A stretch of 11,730 nt of DNA, taken from positions 1 to 11,730 of the forward strand of contig DGUB01000118.1 in NCBI GenBank assembly GCA_002393815.1. The letters run 5' to 3'. Under the pieces are notes generated by a model that was not told where the DNA came from, searched no databases, and saw nothing but the letters and a program-made list of their open reading frames with translations. Shown here piece after piece: positions 5,727 through 11,711 of this stretch. The first letter of the stretch is position 1; every line of letters begins with the position of its first letter. A program made the translations under genes and the position numbers. This stretch comes from Ruminococcus sp. UBA4321. GTDB taxonomy: Bacteria > Bacillota > Clostridia > Oscillospirales > Ruminococcaceae.

Positions 5727-6782
5727 ATGAAAGATTTCAGAAAAATGACAGCGGTTTCCGCCGCTTTGCTGATGGGATTCGCCATGACTGCCGTACCGGT
5801 ACAGGCGGAAGATGCAACGGAAGTTCCGGAAACAGAAGTTTTCGTAACCATTGCCGATGCAGAAGGCAAACTCGCACTGGTGCAGCAGCCTGTGACTGTG
5901 ACAGATATCGACAGCGACGGCGCACTGACTATCAATGATGCACTGTATCTGGCACATGAAACTTATTATGACGGCGGTGCAGAAGCCGGATACGCTTCCG
6001 AACAAAGTCAGTATGGCTTATCCTTAGCGAAATTATGGGGTTCTGCCAACGGCGGAAGCTATGGCTATTATGTCAACAATACCGCTTCCATGGGGCTGAC
6101 CGATACGCTCACAGACGGCGATTATCTGAATGCATTTGTTTATACAGACCTGACCGGATGGTCAGATTCTTACAGTTATTTCAACTTGAATACTGCCGAA
6201 GCCAAGCCGGGCGATGCCCTCGAACTGACGCTTTCCCGCGCCGGATATGACGAAAACTGGCTTCCCGTGACGCTTCCTGTAGAAAATGCAGTCATCACCA
6301 TCAACGGCGAAGATACTGATTTTATCACAGATACCGAAGGCAAAGTCACGGTGACACTCGAAAATCCCGGAGAAGTTCTGCTCAGTGCAAAGTCTGATAC
6401 ACTTACGCTTGTTCCCCCTGTCTGTGTGGTGACGGTTGCCGGAGAAAAAACACCTTCTGAATCAGAATCTGAAACAGAAAGCGAATCCGAAACCGAGACA
6501 GAAACGGAAACCGAAACTTCTTCTACGTCTGAAACTTCCACAACTTCTACATCCTCCACAACTTCCACCTCTACCACTTCCACAACCAAAAATACTTCTA
6601 CCACAAAAAGCACAACTGCCGCAAAGACAACTACAACAGCGGCAAAATCTACCACAGCAGCTTCCAGTACAGCTGCCACATCTTCCCCCTCTACCGGAGA
6701 TAAAACCGCACCTGTTCTGGTAACGCTGACCGGCATTCTGGCAGGCGGTCTGGCTGTTATGTTCCGGAAACATCAGGATTAA
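5727..6782 (+). CDS. Secreted sortase-anchored DUF4430 protein under cobalamin control, putative surface cobalamin-binding protein
   Basis: 351 residues from the ATG at 5727, chosen because AAGGAG (5711-5716) lies 10 bases upstream; the earlier in-frame ATG at 5718 is only 1 base from that box. Order: signal peptide ending near VQA (~27); a region with an EF-hand/dockerin-like loop DIDSDGALTIND (60-71); a DUF4430 domain (transcobalamin C-terminus-like), with YGYYVNNTASMGLTDTLTDG (112-131) and FVYTDLTGW; a second beta-rich domain (~155-238); a Ser/Thr/Glu low-complexity stalk (~243-320); the sorting signal SPSTGD (320-325), a hydrophobic helix and the tail FRKHQD. SPxTG is an accepted sortase motif variant in Clostridia. 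The upstream cobalamin riboswitch makes capture of B12 or another corrinoid at the wall the best hypothesis. Binding itself is not shown by the sequence. Confidence 0.85.
   Translation: MKDFRKMTAVSAALLMGFAMTAVPVQAEDATEVPETEVFVTIADAEGKLALVQQPVTVTDIDSDGALTINDALYLAHETYYDGGAEAGYASEQSQYGLSLAKLWGSANGGSYGYYVNNTASMGLTDTLTDGDYLNAFVYTDLTGWSDSYSYFNLNTAEAKPGDALELTLSRAGYDENWLPVTLPVENAVITINGEDTDFITDTEGKVTVTLENPGEVLLSAKSDTLTLVPPVCVVTVAGEKTPSESESETESESETETETETETSSTSETSTTSTSSTTSTSTTSTTKNTSTTKSTTAAKTTTTAAKSTTAASSTAATSSPSTGDKTAPVLVTLTGILAGGLAVMFRKHQD
6454..6690 (+). repeat. Low-complexity Ser/Glu/Thr stalk-coding repeat
   Basis: Imperfect GAATCT/GAAACA/GAAACC codon repeats (SESESETESESETE..., then ETETETET) pass into ACT/TCT/ACA-rich Thr/Ser codons. 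They encode the wall-spanning linker between the DUF4430 part and the sorting signal. Slippage-prone, so length may vary between strains. Long reverse-strand frames here are composition artefacts. Confidence 0.8.
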
Positions 6783-6785
6783 TTC

Positions 6786-6814
6786 TTGACTTTTTGATAC
6801 CTCCGTGCTATAAT
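6786..6814 (+). promoter_or_regulatory. Sigma-A promoter of the DUF1295 gene
   Basis: -35 TTGACT (6786-6791), 17-bp spacer, extended -10 TGCTATAAT (hexamer 6809-6814). It starts 4 bases after the previous gene's stop. The predicted start near 6821 gives a leader of ~30 nt with GGAGG (6840-6844) 7 bases before the ATG. Confidence 0.82.
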
Positions 6815-6851
6815 AATAGAAGAAATCTATTACTGGCACGGAGGTATTTTT
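6798..6851 (+). terminator. Long hairpin plus T-run overlaying promoter and RBS; possible terminator of the DUF4430 gene
   Basis: TACCTCCGTGC (6798-6808) pairs perfectly with GCACGGAGGTA (6836-6846), and TAATAGA (6814-6820) pairs with TCTATTA (6826-6832) around loop AGAAA; T5 follows (6847-6851). It is the only hairpin after the DUF4430 stop. The 3' arm contains the GGAGG box of the next gene, and the 5' arm lies between that gene's -35 and -10. Confidence 0.62.
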
Positions 6852-7628
6852 ATGAAATTATTTCTGTATACACTTATCATTGCACTGCTTTTCAGCAGTA
6901 TCGGGTTTAAGAAATATGTCTGGTTTATCTCGATAGGGTATGGCTTCACAGTGGCGGCAATCGGAGTTTTACTGCTGATTCTGGGCGCACCGGTTCCGGC
7001 GGCTCTGCTGTTCGTGATTTACGGCTGTCGTCTGGGAGGGTATCTCGCTTTCCGCGAACTGAAAAGCAGTTCTTATAATACGAAAATGAAAACAGAAATC
7101 AAATCCGGTGATGACGTAAAACTCGGCGCGAAAATCGGCATCTGGCTGAGTGCCGCGTTATTATACGCCTGCGAAACCGCTCCGGTCACATTCCGGCTTG
7201 CCAATCAGAAAGGCAGTCAGGTGACACTGATAATCGGCATGATTGTCAGCATTTGCGGTCTGATTATCGAATCTCTTGCCGATTTCCAGAAAAATCAGGC
7301 AAAGAAACAGAATCCCGGACGGTTTGTCGATACCGGATTATACCGGCTCGTCAGATGTCCGAACTATTTCGGGGAAATGTTGTTCTGGACGGGCGTATTT
7401 GTCGGCGGCATCACAGCTGTTTCCGGTGTTCTGCAATGGCTGATTGTTCTGCTCGGCTATCTGGGGATTATTTATGTCATGTTCGGCGGTGCGAGACGGC
7501 TGGAAATGCGTCAGAACCGTACTTACGGCGATGACCCGGAATATCAGGCATACGTGAAGAAAACGCCCATCATGCTGCCTTTTGTTCCGCTGTACAGCGT
7601 GGAGAAATATAAATGGCTGGTTGCCTGA
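6852..7628 (+). CDS. DUF1295 integral membrane protein (steroid 5-alpha-reductase / ICMT-like fold)
   Basis: 258 residues, with about six to seven hydrophobic segments (e.g. 3-18, 24-45, 48-64, 95-110, 124-141, 177-190, 194-212). The C-terminal half has the DUF1295 hallmark: E140-SLADFQ, K151, GRFVDTGLYRLVRCPNYFGE (156-175) and a final EYQAYVKKTP segment. Related proteins are membrane reductases or isoprenylcysteine-type methyltransferases, with the conserved Glu/Arg/Tyr/Asn residues forming the cofactor site. The substrate here is unknown. The start ATG at 6852 has GGAGG 7 bases upstream. It has its own promoter and a strong terminator, so it is probably a single-gene unit despite following the B12-regulated gene. 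Read-through transcripts would hide its RBS in a hairpin. A functional link to the DUF4430 protein cannot be inferred from sequence. Confidence 0.85.
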   Translation: MKLFLYTLIIALLFSSIGFKKYVWFISIGYGFTVAAIGVLLLILGAPVPAALLFVIYGCRLGGYLAFRELKSSSYNTKMKTEIKSGDDVKLGAKIGIWLSAALLYACETAPVTFRLANQKGSQVTLIIGMIVSICGLIIESLADFQKNQAKKQNPGRFVDTGLYRLVRCPNYFGEMLFWTGVFVGGITAVSGVLQWLIVLLGYLGIIYVMFGGARRLEMRQNRTYGDDPEYQAYVKKTPIMLPFVPLYSVEKYKWLVA

Positions 7629-7636
7629 AAAAAATT

Positions 7637-7662
7637 CTGCCCTGCATTACAGGGCAGATTTT
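7637..7662 (+). terminator. Terminator of the DUF1295 gene
   Basis: Perfect 8-bp stem CTGCCCTG (7637-7644) with CAGGGCAG (7650-7657), 5-nt loop CATTA, then ATTTTCTTGTT. It begins 9 bases after the TGA. An upstream A-run (7628-7634) gives it bidirectional character. Confidence 0.88.
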
Positions 7663-7672
7663 CTTGTTCCTG

Positions 7673-7711
7673 AAAAAACAGAAATGCCCTGCACAAGGCA
7701 GGACAAATCTG
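7673..7711 (-). terminator. Terminator of hpf
   Basis: On the minus strand CAGA/TCTG (7711-7708 with 7682-7679) closes an internal loop, then TGTCCTGC pairs with GCAGGGCA (one G-T pair), followed by TTTTTT (7678-7673). It lies 30 bases after the hpf stop and adjacent to the opposing DUF1295 terminator, insulating the convergent genes. Confidence 0.83.
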
Positions 7712-7740
7712 CTTTTTATTAGGAGAATACTATCAAAAAA

Positions 7741-8262
7741 TTATTCTTCCGGCTGTAATACAGCATAGCCCTCATCGGCACGCTGGTAGACTACATTCAC
7801 TTTGCCGTCAGCGGCATTCTTGAACATGAAGAAATTATGACCGAGCAGATTCATCTGCAAAATGGCTTCTTCGGCAGTCATCGGACGCATATCAAATTTT
7901 TTGTAGCGGATGACATTGATATCTGCTTCTTCTACAGTATCTTCAAATTCCTGCTTGAATGCGCTGTCTTTGAGGCGTTTTTCGATTCTGGTTTTATTTC
8001 TGCGAATCTGACGGATAATTTTATCCACGGCAGCATCCAGTGCGTCGTTCTTGTCAGCGGCAGTCTGTTCGGCGCGGTAGAGCATCTGATTATAGCGGAC
8101 AGTCAGTTCAAGCACAATCTGACCGCGCTGTTCCGTGAGCATAATTTTGGCATCTGCCTCATCGCCGAAGAACTTATCGAGTTTGGCATCAAGACGTTTC
8201 TGGGCATAATCTGTGAATGCCTGCGATACCTGCATTTTTTTTGCGTTAACTGTAATATTCAA
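7741..8262 (-). CDS. hpf: Ribosome hibernation promoting factor, long form
   Basis: 173 residues from a TTG start (8262-8260, translated Met) that has GGAGG exactly 7 bases upstream; an upstream in-frame ATG near 8373 is rejected because it lies in the promoter. The N-terminal ~100 residues are the ribosome-binding S30AE domain (NITVNAKKMQVSQAFTDYAQ..., IRRNKTRIEKRLK). The C-terminal ~55 residues are the long-HPF dimerisation domain (VIRYKKFDMRPMTAEEAILQ, LLGHNFFMFKNA, VVYQRADEGYAVLQP). In Firmicutes this protein pairs 70S ribosomes into 100S dimers in stationary phase or stress. Single-gene transcription unit with its own sigma-A promoter and terminator; divergent from the FHA-SEDS-PBP operon. 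Function is secure from domain architecture. Confidence 0.96.
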   Translation of the reverse strand: MNITVNAKKMQVSQAFTDYAQKRLDAKLDKFFGDEADAKIMLTEQRGQIVLELTVRYNQMLYRAEQTAADKNDALDAAVDKIIRQIRRNKTRIEKRLKDSAFKQEFEDTVEEADINVIRYKKFDMRPMTAEEAILQMNLLGHNFFMFKNAADGKVNVVYQRADEGYAVLQPEE

Positions 8263-8315
8263 AACAATTCCTCCTTTGGCGGGGATTTCTGCGGCTTGTA
8301 CAGGGCAGTCCCGCG

Positions 8316-8340
8316 CTGTCAGCATTTTGTCTTCTGACAG
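8316..8340 (-). promoter_or_regulatory. Inverted repeat at the hpf transcription start
   Basis: CTGTCAG (8316-8322) and CTGACAG (8334-8340) form a perfect 7-bp inverted repeat with an 11-bp spacer, right after the hpf -10 box. It would be an operator or the first stem-loop of the hpf mRNA. No known binding protein is recognised. Confidence 0.45.
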
Positions 8341-8344
8341 TTTT

Positions 8345-8373
8345 ATTATAGCACATTCTCTAAAAAAAGTCAA
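8345..8373 (-). promoter_or_regulatory. Sigma-A promoter of hpf
   Basis: On the minus strand: -35 TTGACT (8373-8368), 17-bp spacer, extended -10 TGTGCTATAAT (hexamer 8350-8345). The leader to the TTG start is ~75 nt. A-T rich tract T6A6 (8377-8388), shared with the divergent promoter, may act as an UP element. Confidence 0.85.
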
Positions 8374-8421
8374 GTGTTTTTTAAAAAATTATCAAAAAAT
8401 AATAAAGCGTCCGGAAGACAG

Positions 8422-8450
8422 TTGCAGTTTTTCTGAAAAAGTATTATAAT
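8422..8450 (+). promoter_or_regulatory. Sigma-A promoter of the FHA-SEDS-PBP operon
   Basis: -35 TTGCAG (8422-8427), 17-bp spacer, -10 TATAAT (8445-8450). The predicted start is ~8457 and the leader ~30 nt, with AAGGAAG (8472-8478) ahead of the ATG at 8487. No second promoter is evident within the operon. Confidence 0.8.
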
Positions 8451-8486
8451 AAAAATTAAGATATCATTCCGAAGGAAGTGAATGTG

Positions 8487-8966
8487 ATGATACCGGAAGT
8501 TTTATCCGAATTCTGGCAGATGCTCTCCGGGCTGCAAATTCCGGATTTGGTGCTGAGTGCCGCGGCTTTCGTGATACTGGATATGTTTGCTATCGCGATT
8601 ATTTTCGCGGCAGGACGGGAAAGCCGGCTGTGTCAGAAACGCTGGCAGAAAGTCAGTTCCGGATTACAGCTACGCCGCCGTGAAGCGCAGAAAGATTATT
8701 ATTATCCGCTGGAAGCAGATGAAATTCTGCTTGGGCGGCACAGTTCGGCAGATATTCAGCTGAAAGACCCGTCTGTTTCCAGATATCATGCTGTCATGAC
8801 GGTAACCGGAGGGGTCTGGACGATTACCGACCTGAATGCCAAAAGCGGTACATTCGTGAACGAACAGCGTGTCCGGCAGAAAAAGCTTGCCGCCGGTGAC
8901 TGCATCCGGCTTGGCAATGCGAAACTTTATCTGACAAGACCTCCTGTGCAGGAACAGGAAGAATAA
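8487..8966 (+). CDS. Membrane-anchored FHA domain protein
   Basis: 159 residues from the ATG at 8487, preferred because AAGGAAG lies 8 bases upstream; in-frame GTG codons at 8478 and 8484 are too close to or within that box. One transmembrane helix (~20-43) is followed by a basic linker (KRWQKVSSGLQLRRR) and a C-terminal FHA domain (~72-150): EILLGRHSSADIQL (G83-R84), SVSRYH (S98-R99-H101), DLNAKSGTFVNEQRV (S120-G-T). FHA domains bind phosphothreonine peptides; R84 and S98 are the usual contacts, while the usual Asn before GT is Ser here. First gene of an operon with a SEDS glycosyltransferase and a class B PBP, so it may recruit a kinase-phosphorylated partner to the wall synthase. This mirrors actinobacterial FhaB-RodA-PbpA loci. 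No Ser/Thr kinase is in the window. Confidence 0.88.
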   Translation: MIPEVLSEFWQMLSGLQIPDLVLSAAAFVILDMFAIAIIFAAGRESRLCQKRWQKVSSGLQLRRREAQKDYYYPLEADEILLGRHSSADIQLKDPSVSRYHAVMTVTGGVWTITDLNAKSGTFVNEQRVRQKKLAAGDCIRLGNAKLYLTRPPVQEQEE

Positions 8967-8980
8967 AGGAGCGTGATGCC

Positions 8981-10300
8981 ATGTATAAAAACAGATTATC
9001 TTATTCCAGTGCAGTGATACTGCTGTTCCTGGCGCATCTTTCCATGCTGGGACTGGTATTTATCCGGGGGAGCATTGCCTCGCCGATAAACTTTCTGAAA
9101 CTGACAGGGGCTGTGGTCGGTCTGGATGTGGGCTATCTTCTGCTGACGCTCTGTTATAAGCAGATGACTTATACACTGGATTTCATGTTATTATGCATTC
9201 TGAACATGAGTCTGATATTTCAGTCCTGTTTCGGCGGAATCGGCTTGTCTGTGAAGCATCTGATTTCATGTGTGATGTGTCTGGCATCCTGTGAAGCGGG
9301 ATTTCTGCTGACAAGAAATCATGAATGGATTCGCAAACAGAAGAAATTTATTTATGTGATTATTATATTATTATTTATTTCTATTATTTTCTTTACAGAC
9401 AATCAGAAAAAATGGATTACTGTCGGGAGTTTTTCGGTTCAGCCGTCAGAATTTATCAAGCCCTGCTTTATTCTGGTCTGTGCGGCTTCGATTGTGGAAC
9501 TGCACGAAAAATTAAAAATAGTATTTTTCTATATTTCAAAAGATTCGCTGATACTCTGTGCATTTGCGCTGTTTATCTTCGCACTCCAGTGGTGGTGCCG
9601 GGATTTGGGAAGTCTGCCGACATTCGGGGCAATTTTCGGCTGTGCGCTGATTTGCCGGTTCTGCTATCCGAAAGCCAAAGTTTCCAAACGCGCCGTTGCC
9701 ATCGGCTGTGCGGTGTTCGCGCTCGTACTGATTGCCGCGTGGTCATTCGCGCCGGAATACGTCCAGAAGCGTCTGCATGTGGATATCTGGGCTGACCGCT
9801 ACGGCGACGGCTATCAGCAGTGCGAAGCCTTAATCGGCATTGCAAGAGGCGGCTGGCTCGGTGTCGGCGCAGGCAACGGCTCTCTGCATAAGATTTTCGC
9901 ACATGATTCTGATATCGTCTTTGCGACTATCTGCGAGGAATGGGGCTTGCTGAATGCCGTGCTGACCGTGATGCTGATTCTCATCATGCTGATGACCGTC
10001 CTCATGAATCCGCCGAAAAACTACTATCATGCCATGATGACAGCAGGCGTGACGGCGGCGTTCCTCATGCAGATGTCACTGAATATTTTCGGTTCGTGCA
10101 ACCTGATTCCGTTCACGGGCGTGACACTGCCGTTTATTTCAACAGGCGGCAGTTCTATGATGTCGTGCGGTTTTCTGGTAGGAATGCTCAAAGCTGGACA
10201 GTCTCCCCTGTTCCAGCATGAAGTTCTGAAACGCCGCAGACAGAAACAGCGGCAGAAAGCCCGCAAAGCCGCTCAGAAACAAAAGAAGGTGAACGCATGA
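8981..10300 (+). CDS. SEDS peptidoglycan glycosyltransferase (FtsW/RodA/SpoVE family)
   Basis: A 439-residue polytopic membrane protein, ~10 helices, with the SEDS signature set. KWITVGSFSVQPSEFIKP (144-161); CRDLGSLPTF (206-215); WADRYGDGYQQCEALIGIAR (270-289), where D272 aligns with the catalytic Asp of the large extracellular loop; HDSDIVFATICEEWG (308-322); IPFTGVTLPFISTGGSS (376-392). Family members polymerise lipid II into glycan strands with a cognate class B PBP. That partner is the next gene, overlapping by ATGA at 10297-10300. The Gln-Ser usually found after GYQ is replaced by Cys-Glu-Ala. The C-terminus is a 25-residue Lys/Arg/Gln tail. AAGGAG (8966-8971) lies 9 bases before the ATG and overlaps the FHA stop. 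Whether it serves elongation, division or sporulation cannot be decided. Confidence 0.92.
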   Translation: MYKNRLSYSSAVILLFLAHLSMLGLVFIRGSIASPINFLKLTGAVVGLDVGYLLLTLCYKQMTYTLDFMLLCILNMSLIFQSCFGGIGLSVKHLISCVMCLASCEAGFLLTRNHEWIRKQKKFIYVIIILLFISIIFFTDNQKKWITVGSFSVQPSEFIKPCFILVCAASIVELHEKLKIVFFYISKDSLILCAFALFIFALQWWCRDLGSLPTFGAIFGCALICRFCYPKAKVSKRAVAIGCAVFALVLIAAWSFAPEYVQKRLHVDIWADRYGDGYQQCEALIGIARGGWLGVGAGNGSLHKIFAHDSDIVFATICEEWGLLNAVLTVMLILIMLMTVLMNPPKNYYHAMMTAGVTAAFLMQMSLNIFGSCNLIPFTGVTLPFISTGGSSMMSCGFLVGMLKAGQSPLFQHEVLKRRRQKQRQKARKAAQKQKKVNA

Positions 10301-11670
10301 AAAGCATCAGGCGCGTACAGAAACTAATCACGGCAATGCTGCTGATTTTTCTGGCAGCATTTGCGTTTCTGATTTACAGATTACAGACCGAAGCCGGATT
10401 CTATATGTCGAACGCTTCCAAAGTATTTCTCGGCTGTGTCTACGACCGGAACGGCGATGTGCTGTTCGACCAGAATGCAGATGCCCAGATTTACGGCAGT
10501 GATTATTTTACAGATATCGGCAATCTGATTGGCGATGATTCTCGTCAGATGAATAATACCCTTGTTTCACAGAATATCGGAAAACTGGCGAATTTCAGCT
10601 TTATGCTGGGCGAACAGGAAGACGGAAAGGCGGCTATCTACTGTACACTCGACCATAAAGTCAACCGTCAGGTCTATGACGCATTCGGAAAAAAAGACGG
10701 CTGTGCTGTTGCTTATAACTATAAAACAGGCGAAATCTATCTCTGTCTGAGCAAGCCGAGTGTGAATATTTTAAATCATTATGAAGATATCGATTCTCTT
10801 GAACAGGGCAGTCTGTTATGCAAAGTATTCTATCCGACCGTTCCCGGCTCGACACAGAAGATTTCCACAACACTCGCCGCACTCGAAAGCATGGGCTATG
10901 ACAATCTTGTCCGGAAACAGTATACCTGTAACGGGGTCTACACGAACCTGACAGGCAAGGAAATCAAATGCCATCTGTCAGACGGTCACGGCGAACAGAA
11001 TATTTTTCAGGCATTCGCCAACAGCTGCAATCCGTTCTTTGCACAGCTTGTGGAAGATTTGGATTTTCCGCTTCATGATATCGAAAAGACTTATCAGAAA
11101 ATGGGCTATCTGGTCAATGAGAACGGCAAGCAGAACTATCTGAATATTGACGGCATTTCCGCTTTTACAGCGTCTACTTCCCTACAGGATAAAACGGATT
11201 TCAATACCCAGTGGGGCTGTATGGGTCAGGGCGAAACATTAGTCAGCCCGTTACAGCTGATGGTCTGGCAGAGTGCCATTGCCAATCAGACCGGAATTTC
11301 AACATATCCGTATCTTATCAGCTATACCGTGAAAGTCAACGGAAAGATTGCTTCTCAGGCGGAAACGTCTTTCAGCAGTCAGATGTTCTCCGAAGAAACT
11401 GCCGGGCATATGCGTGAAATCATGCTCCAGAACGGCAGAGAAAACTATGCAAATCTGCTTCCCGGCACAGATGTCGGCATCAAATCCGGTACGGCACAGG
11501 TCGAAAACGGCGAAAAGGAAAATTCTCTGCTTGTCGGATTCGTCGATGATGAAAATTTTCCGGTTGCCTTCTGCATCCAGATTGACGACCGTGTCAGCGG
11601 AGAAGTCAGCACTTCCGATATTGCAAAAGTATTATTGCAGAATCTGCATGAATCCCTGACAGAAGAATAA
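10297..11670 (+). CDS. Class B penicillin-binding protein (PbpA-like transpeptidase)
   Basis: 457 residues: short cytoplasmic N-terminus, one transmembrane helix (~10-27), a short N-terminal domain starting FLGCVYDRNGDVLF, and a transpeptidase domain (~130-450). The motifs are intact: S185-T-Q-K188 in PGSTQKIST, S243-C-N245 in FANSCNPFF, and K396-S-G in GIKSGTAQ; MGQGETLVSPLQL (309-321) is the usual helper motif. Such enzymes cross-link glycan strands made by their SEDS partner, encoded immediately upstream. It is shorter than typical PBP2/PBP3 (~600-700) and resembles compact PbpA-type proteins. The start ATG at 10297 has GAAGGT 6 bases upstream and overlaps the SEDS stop, implying translational coupling. 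Last gene of the operon. Predicted beta-lactam target. Confidence 0.93.
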   Translation: MKSIRRVQKLITAMLLIFLAAFAFLIYRLQTEAGFYMSNASKVFLGCVYDRNGDVLFDQNADAQIYGSDYFTDIGNLIGDDSRQMNNTLVSQNIGKLANFSFMLGEQEDGKAAIYCTLDHKVNRQVYDAFGKKDGCAVAYNYKTGEIYLCLSKPSVNILNHYEDIDSLEQGSLLCKVFYPTVPGSTQKISTTLAALESMGYDNLVRKQYTCNGVYTNLTGKEIKCHLSDGHGEQNIFQAFANSCNPFFAQLVEDLDFPLHDIEKTYQKMGYLVNENGKQNYLNIDGISAFTASTSLQDKTDFNTQWGCMGQGETLVSPLQLMVWQSAIANQTGISTYPYLISYTVKVNGKIASQAETSFSSQMFSEETAGHMREIMLQNGRENYANLLPGTDVGIKSGTAQVENGEKENSLLVGFVDDENFPVAFCIQIDDRVSGEVSTSDIAKVLLQNLHESLTEE

Positions 11671-11674
11671 AAAA

Positions 11675-11711
11675 ACACACTGTCCGGAATGTTCCGGACA
11701 GTGTGTCTGTT
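11675..11711 (+). terminator. Strong terminator of the FHA-SEDS-PBP operon
   Basis: A near-perfect 13-15 bp stem, ACACACTGTCCGGA (from 11675) with TCCGGACAGTGTGT (to 11706), tiny loop, then CTGTTTTTC. An A-run (11669-11675) on the 5' side makes it usable from the other strand too. It starts 5 bases after the TAA. Confidence 0.92.

Noticed and set aside
5492..5938. Plus-strand open frame across the riboswitch leader
   Set aside because: It covers the aptamer and terminator and overlaps the true DUF4430 frame. The RNA structure explains this stretch better.
6176..6736. Minus-strand open frame encoding a Val/Ser/Glu repeat protein
   Set aside because: It is the reverse complement of the Ser/Thr/Glu stalk codons. 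Low complexity removes stop codons in several frames; there is no start context.
7637..7711. Shared TGCCCTGCA word in the two adjacent terminators, possible repeat element
   Set aside because: Each copy is fully explained by its own terminator hairpin with a U-tract on the proper strand; nine shared bases in GC-rich stems do not justify a repeat or a joint structure.
8263..8373. N-terminal extension of HPF to the frame start near 8373
   Set aside because: It overlaps the hpf promoter; the added residues are not part of the HPF fold. The TTG at 8262 with GGAGG fits both the RBS and the family N-terminus.
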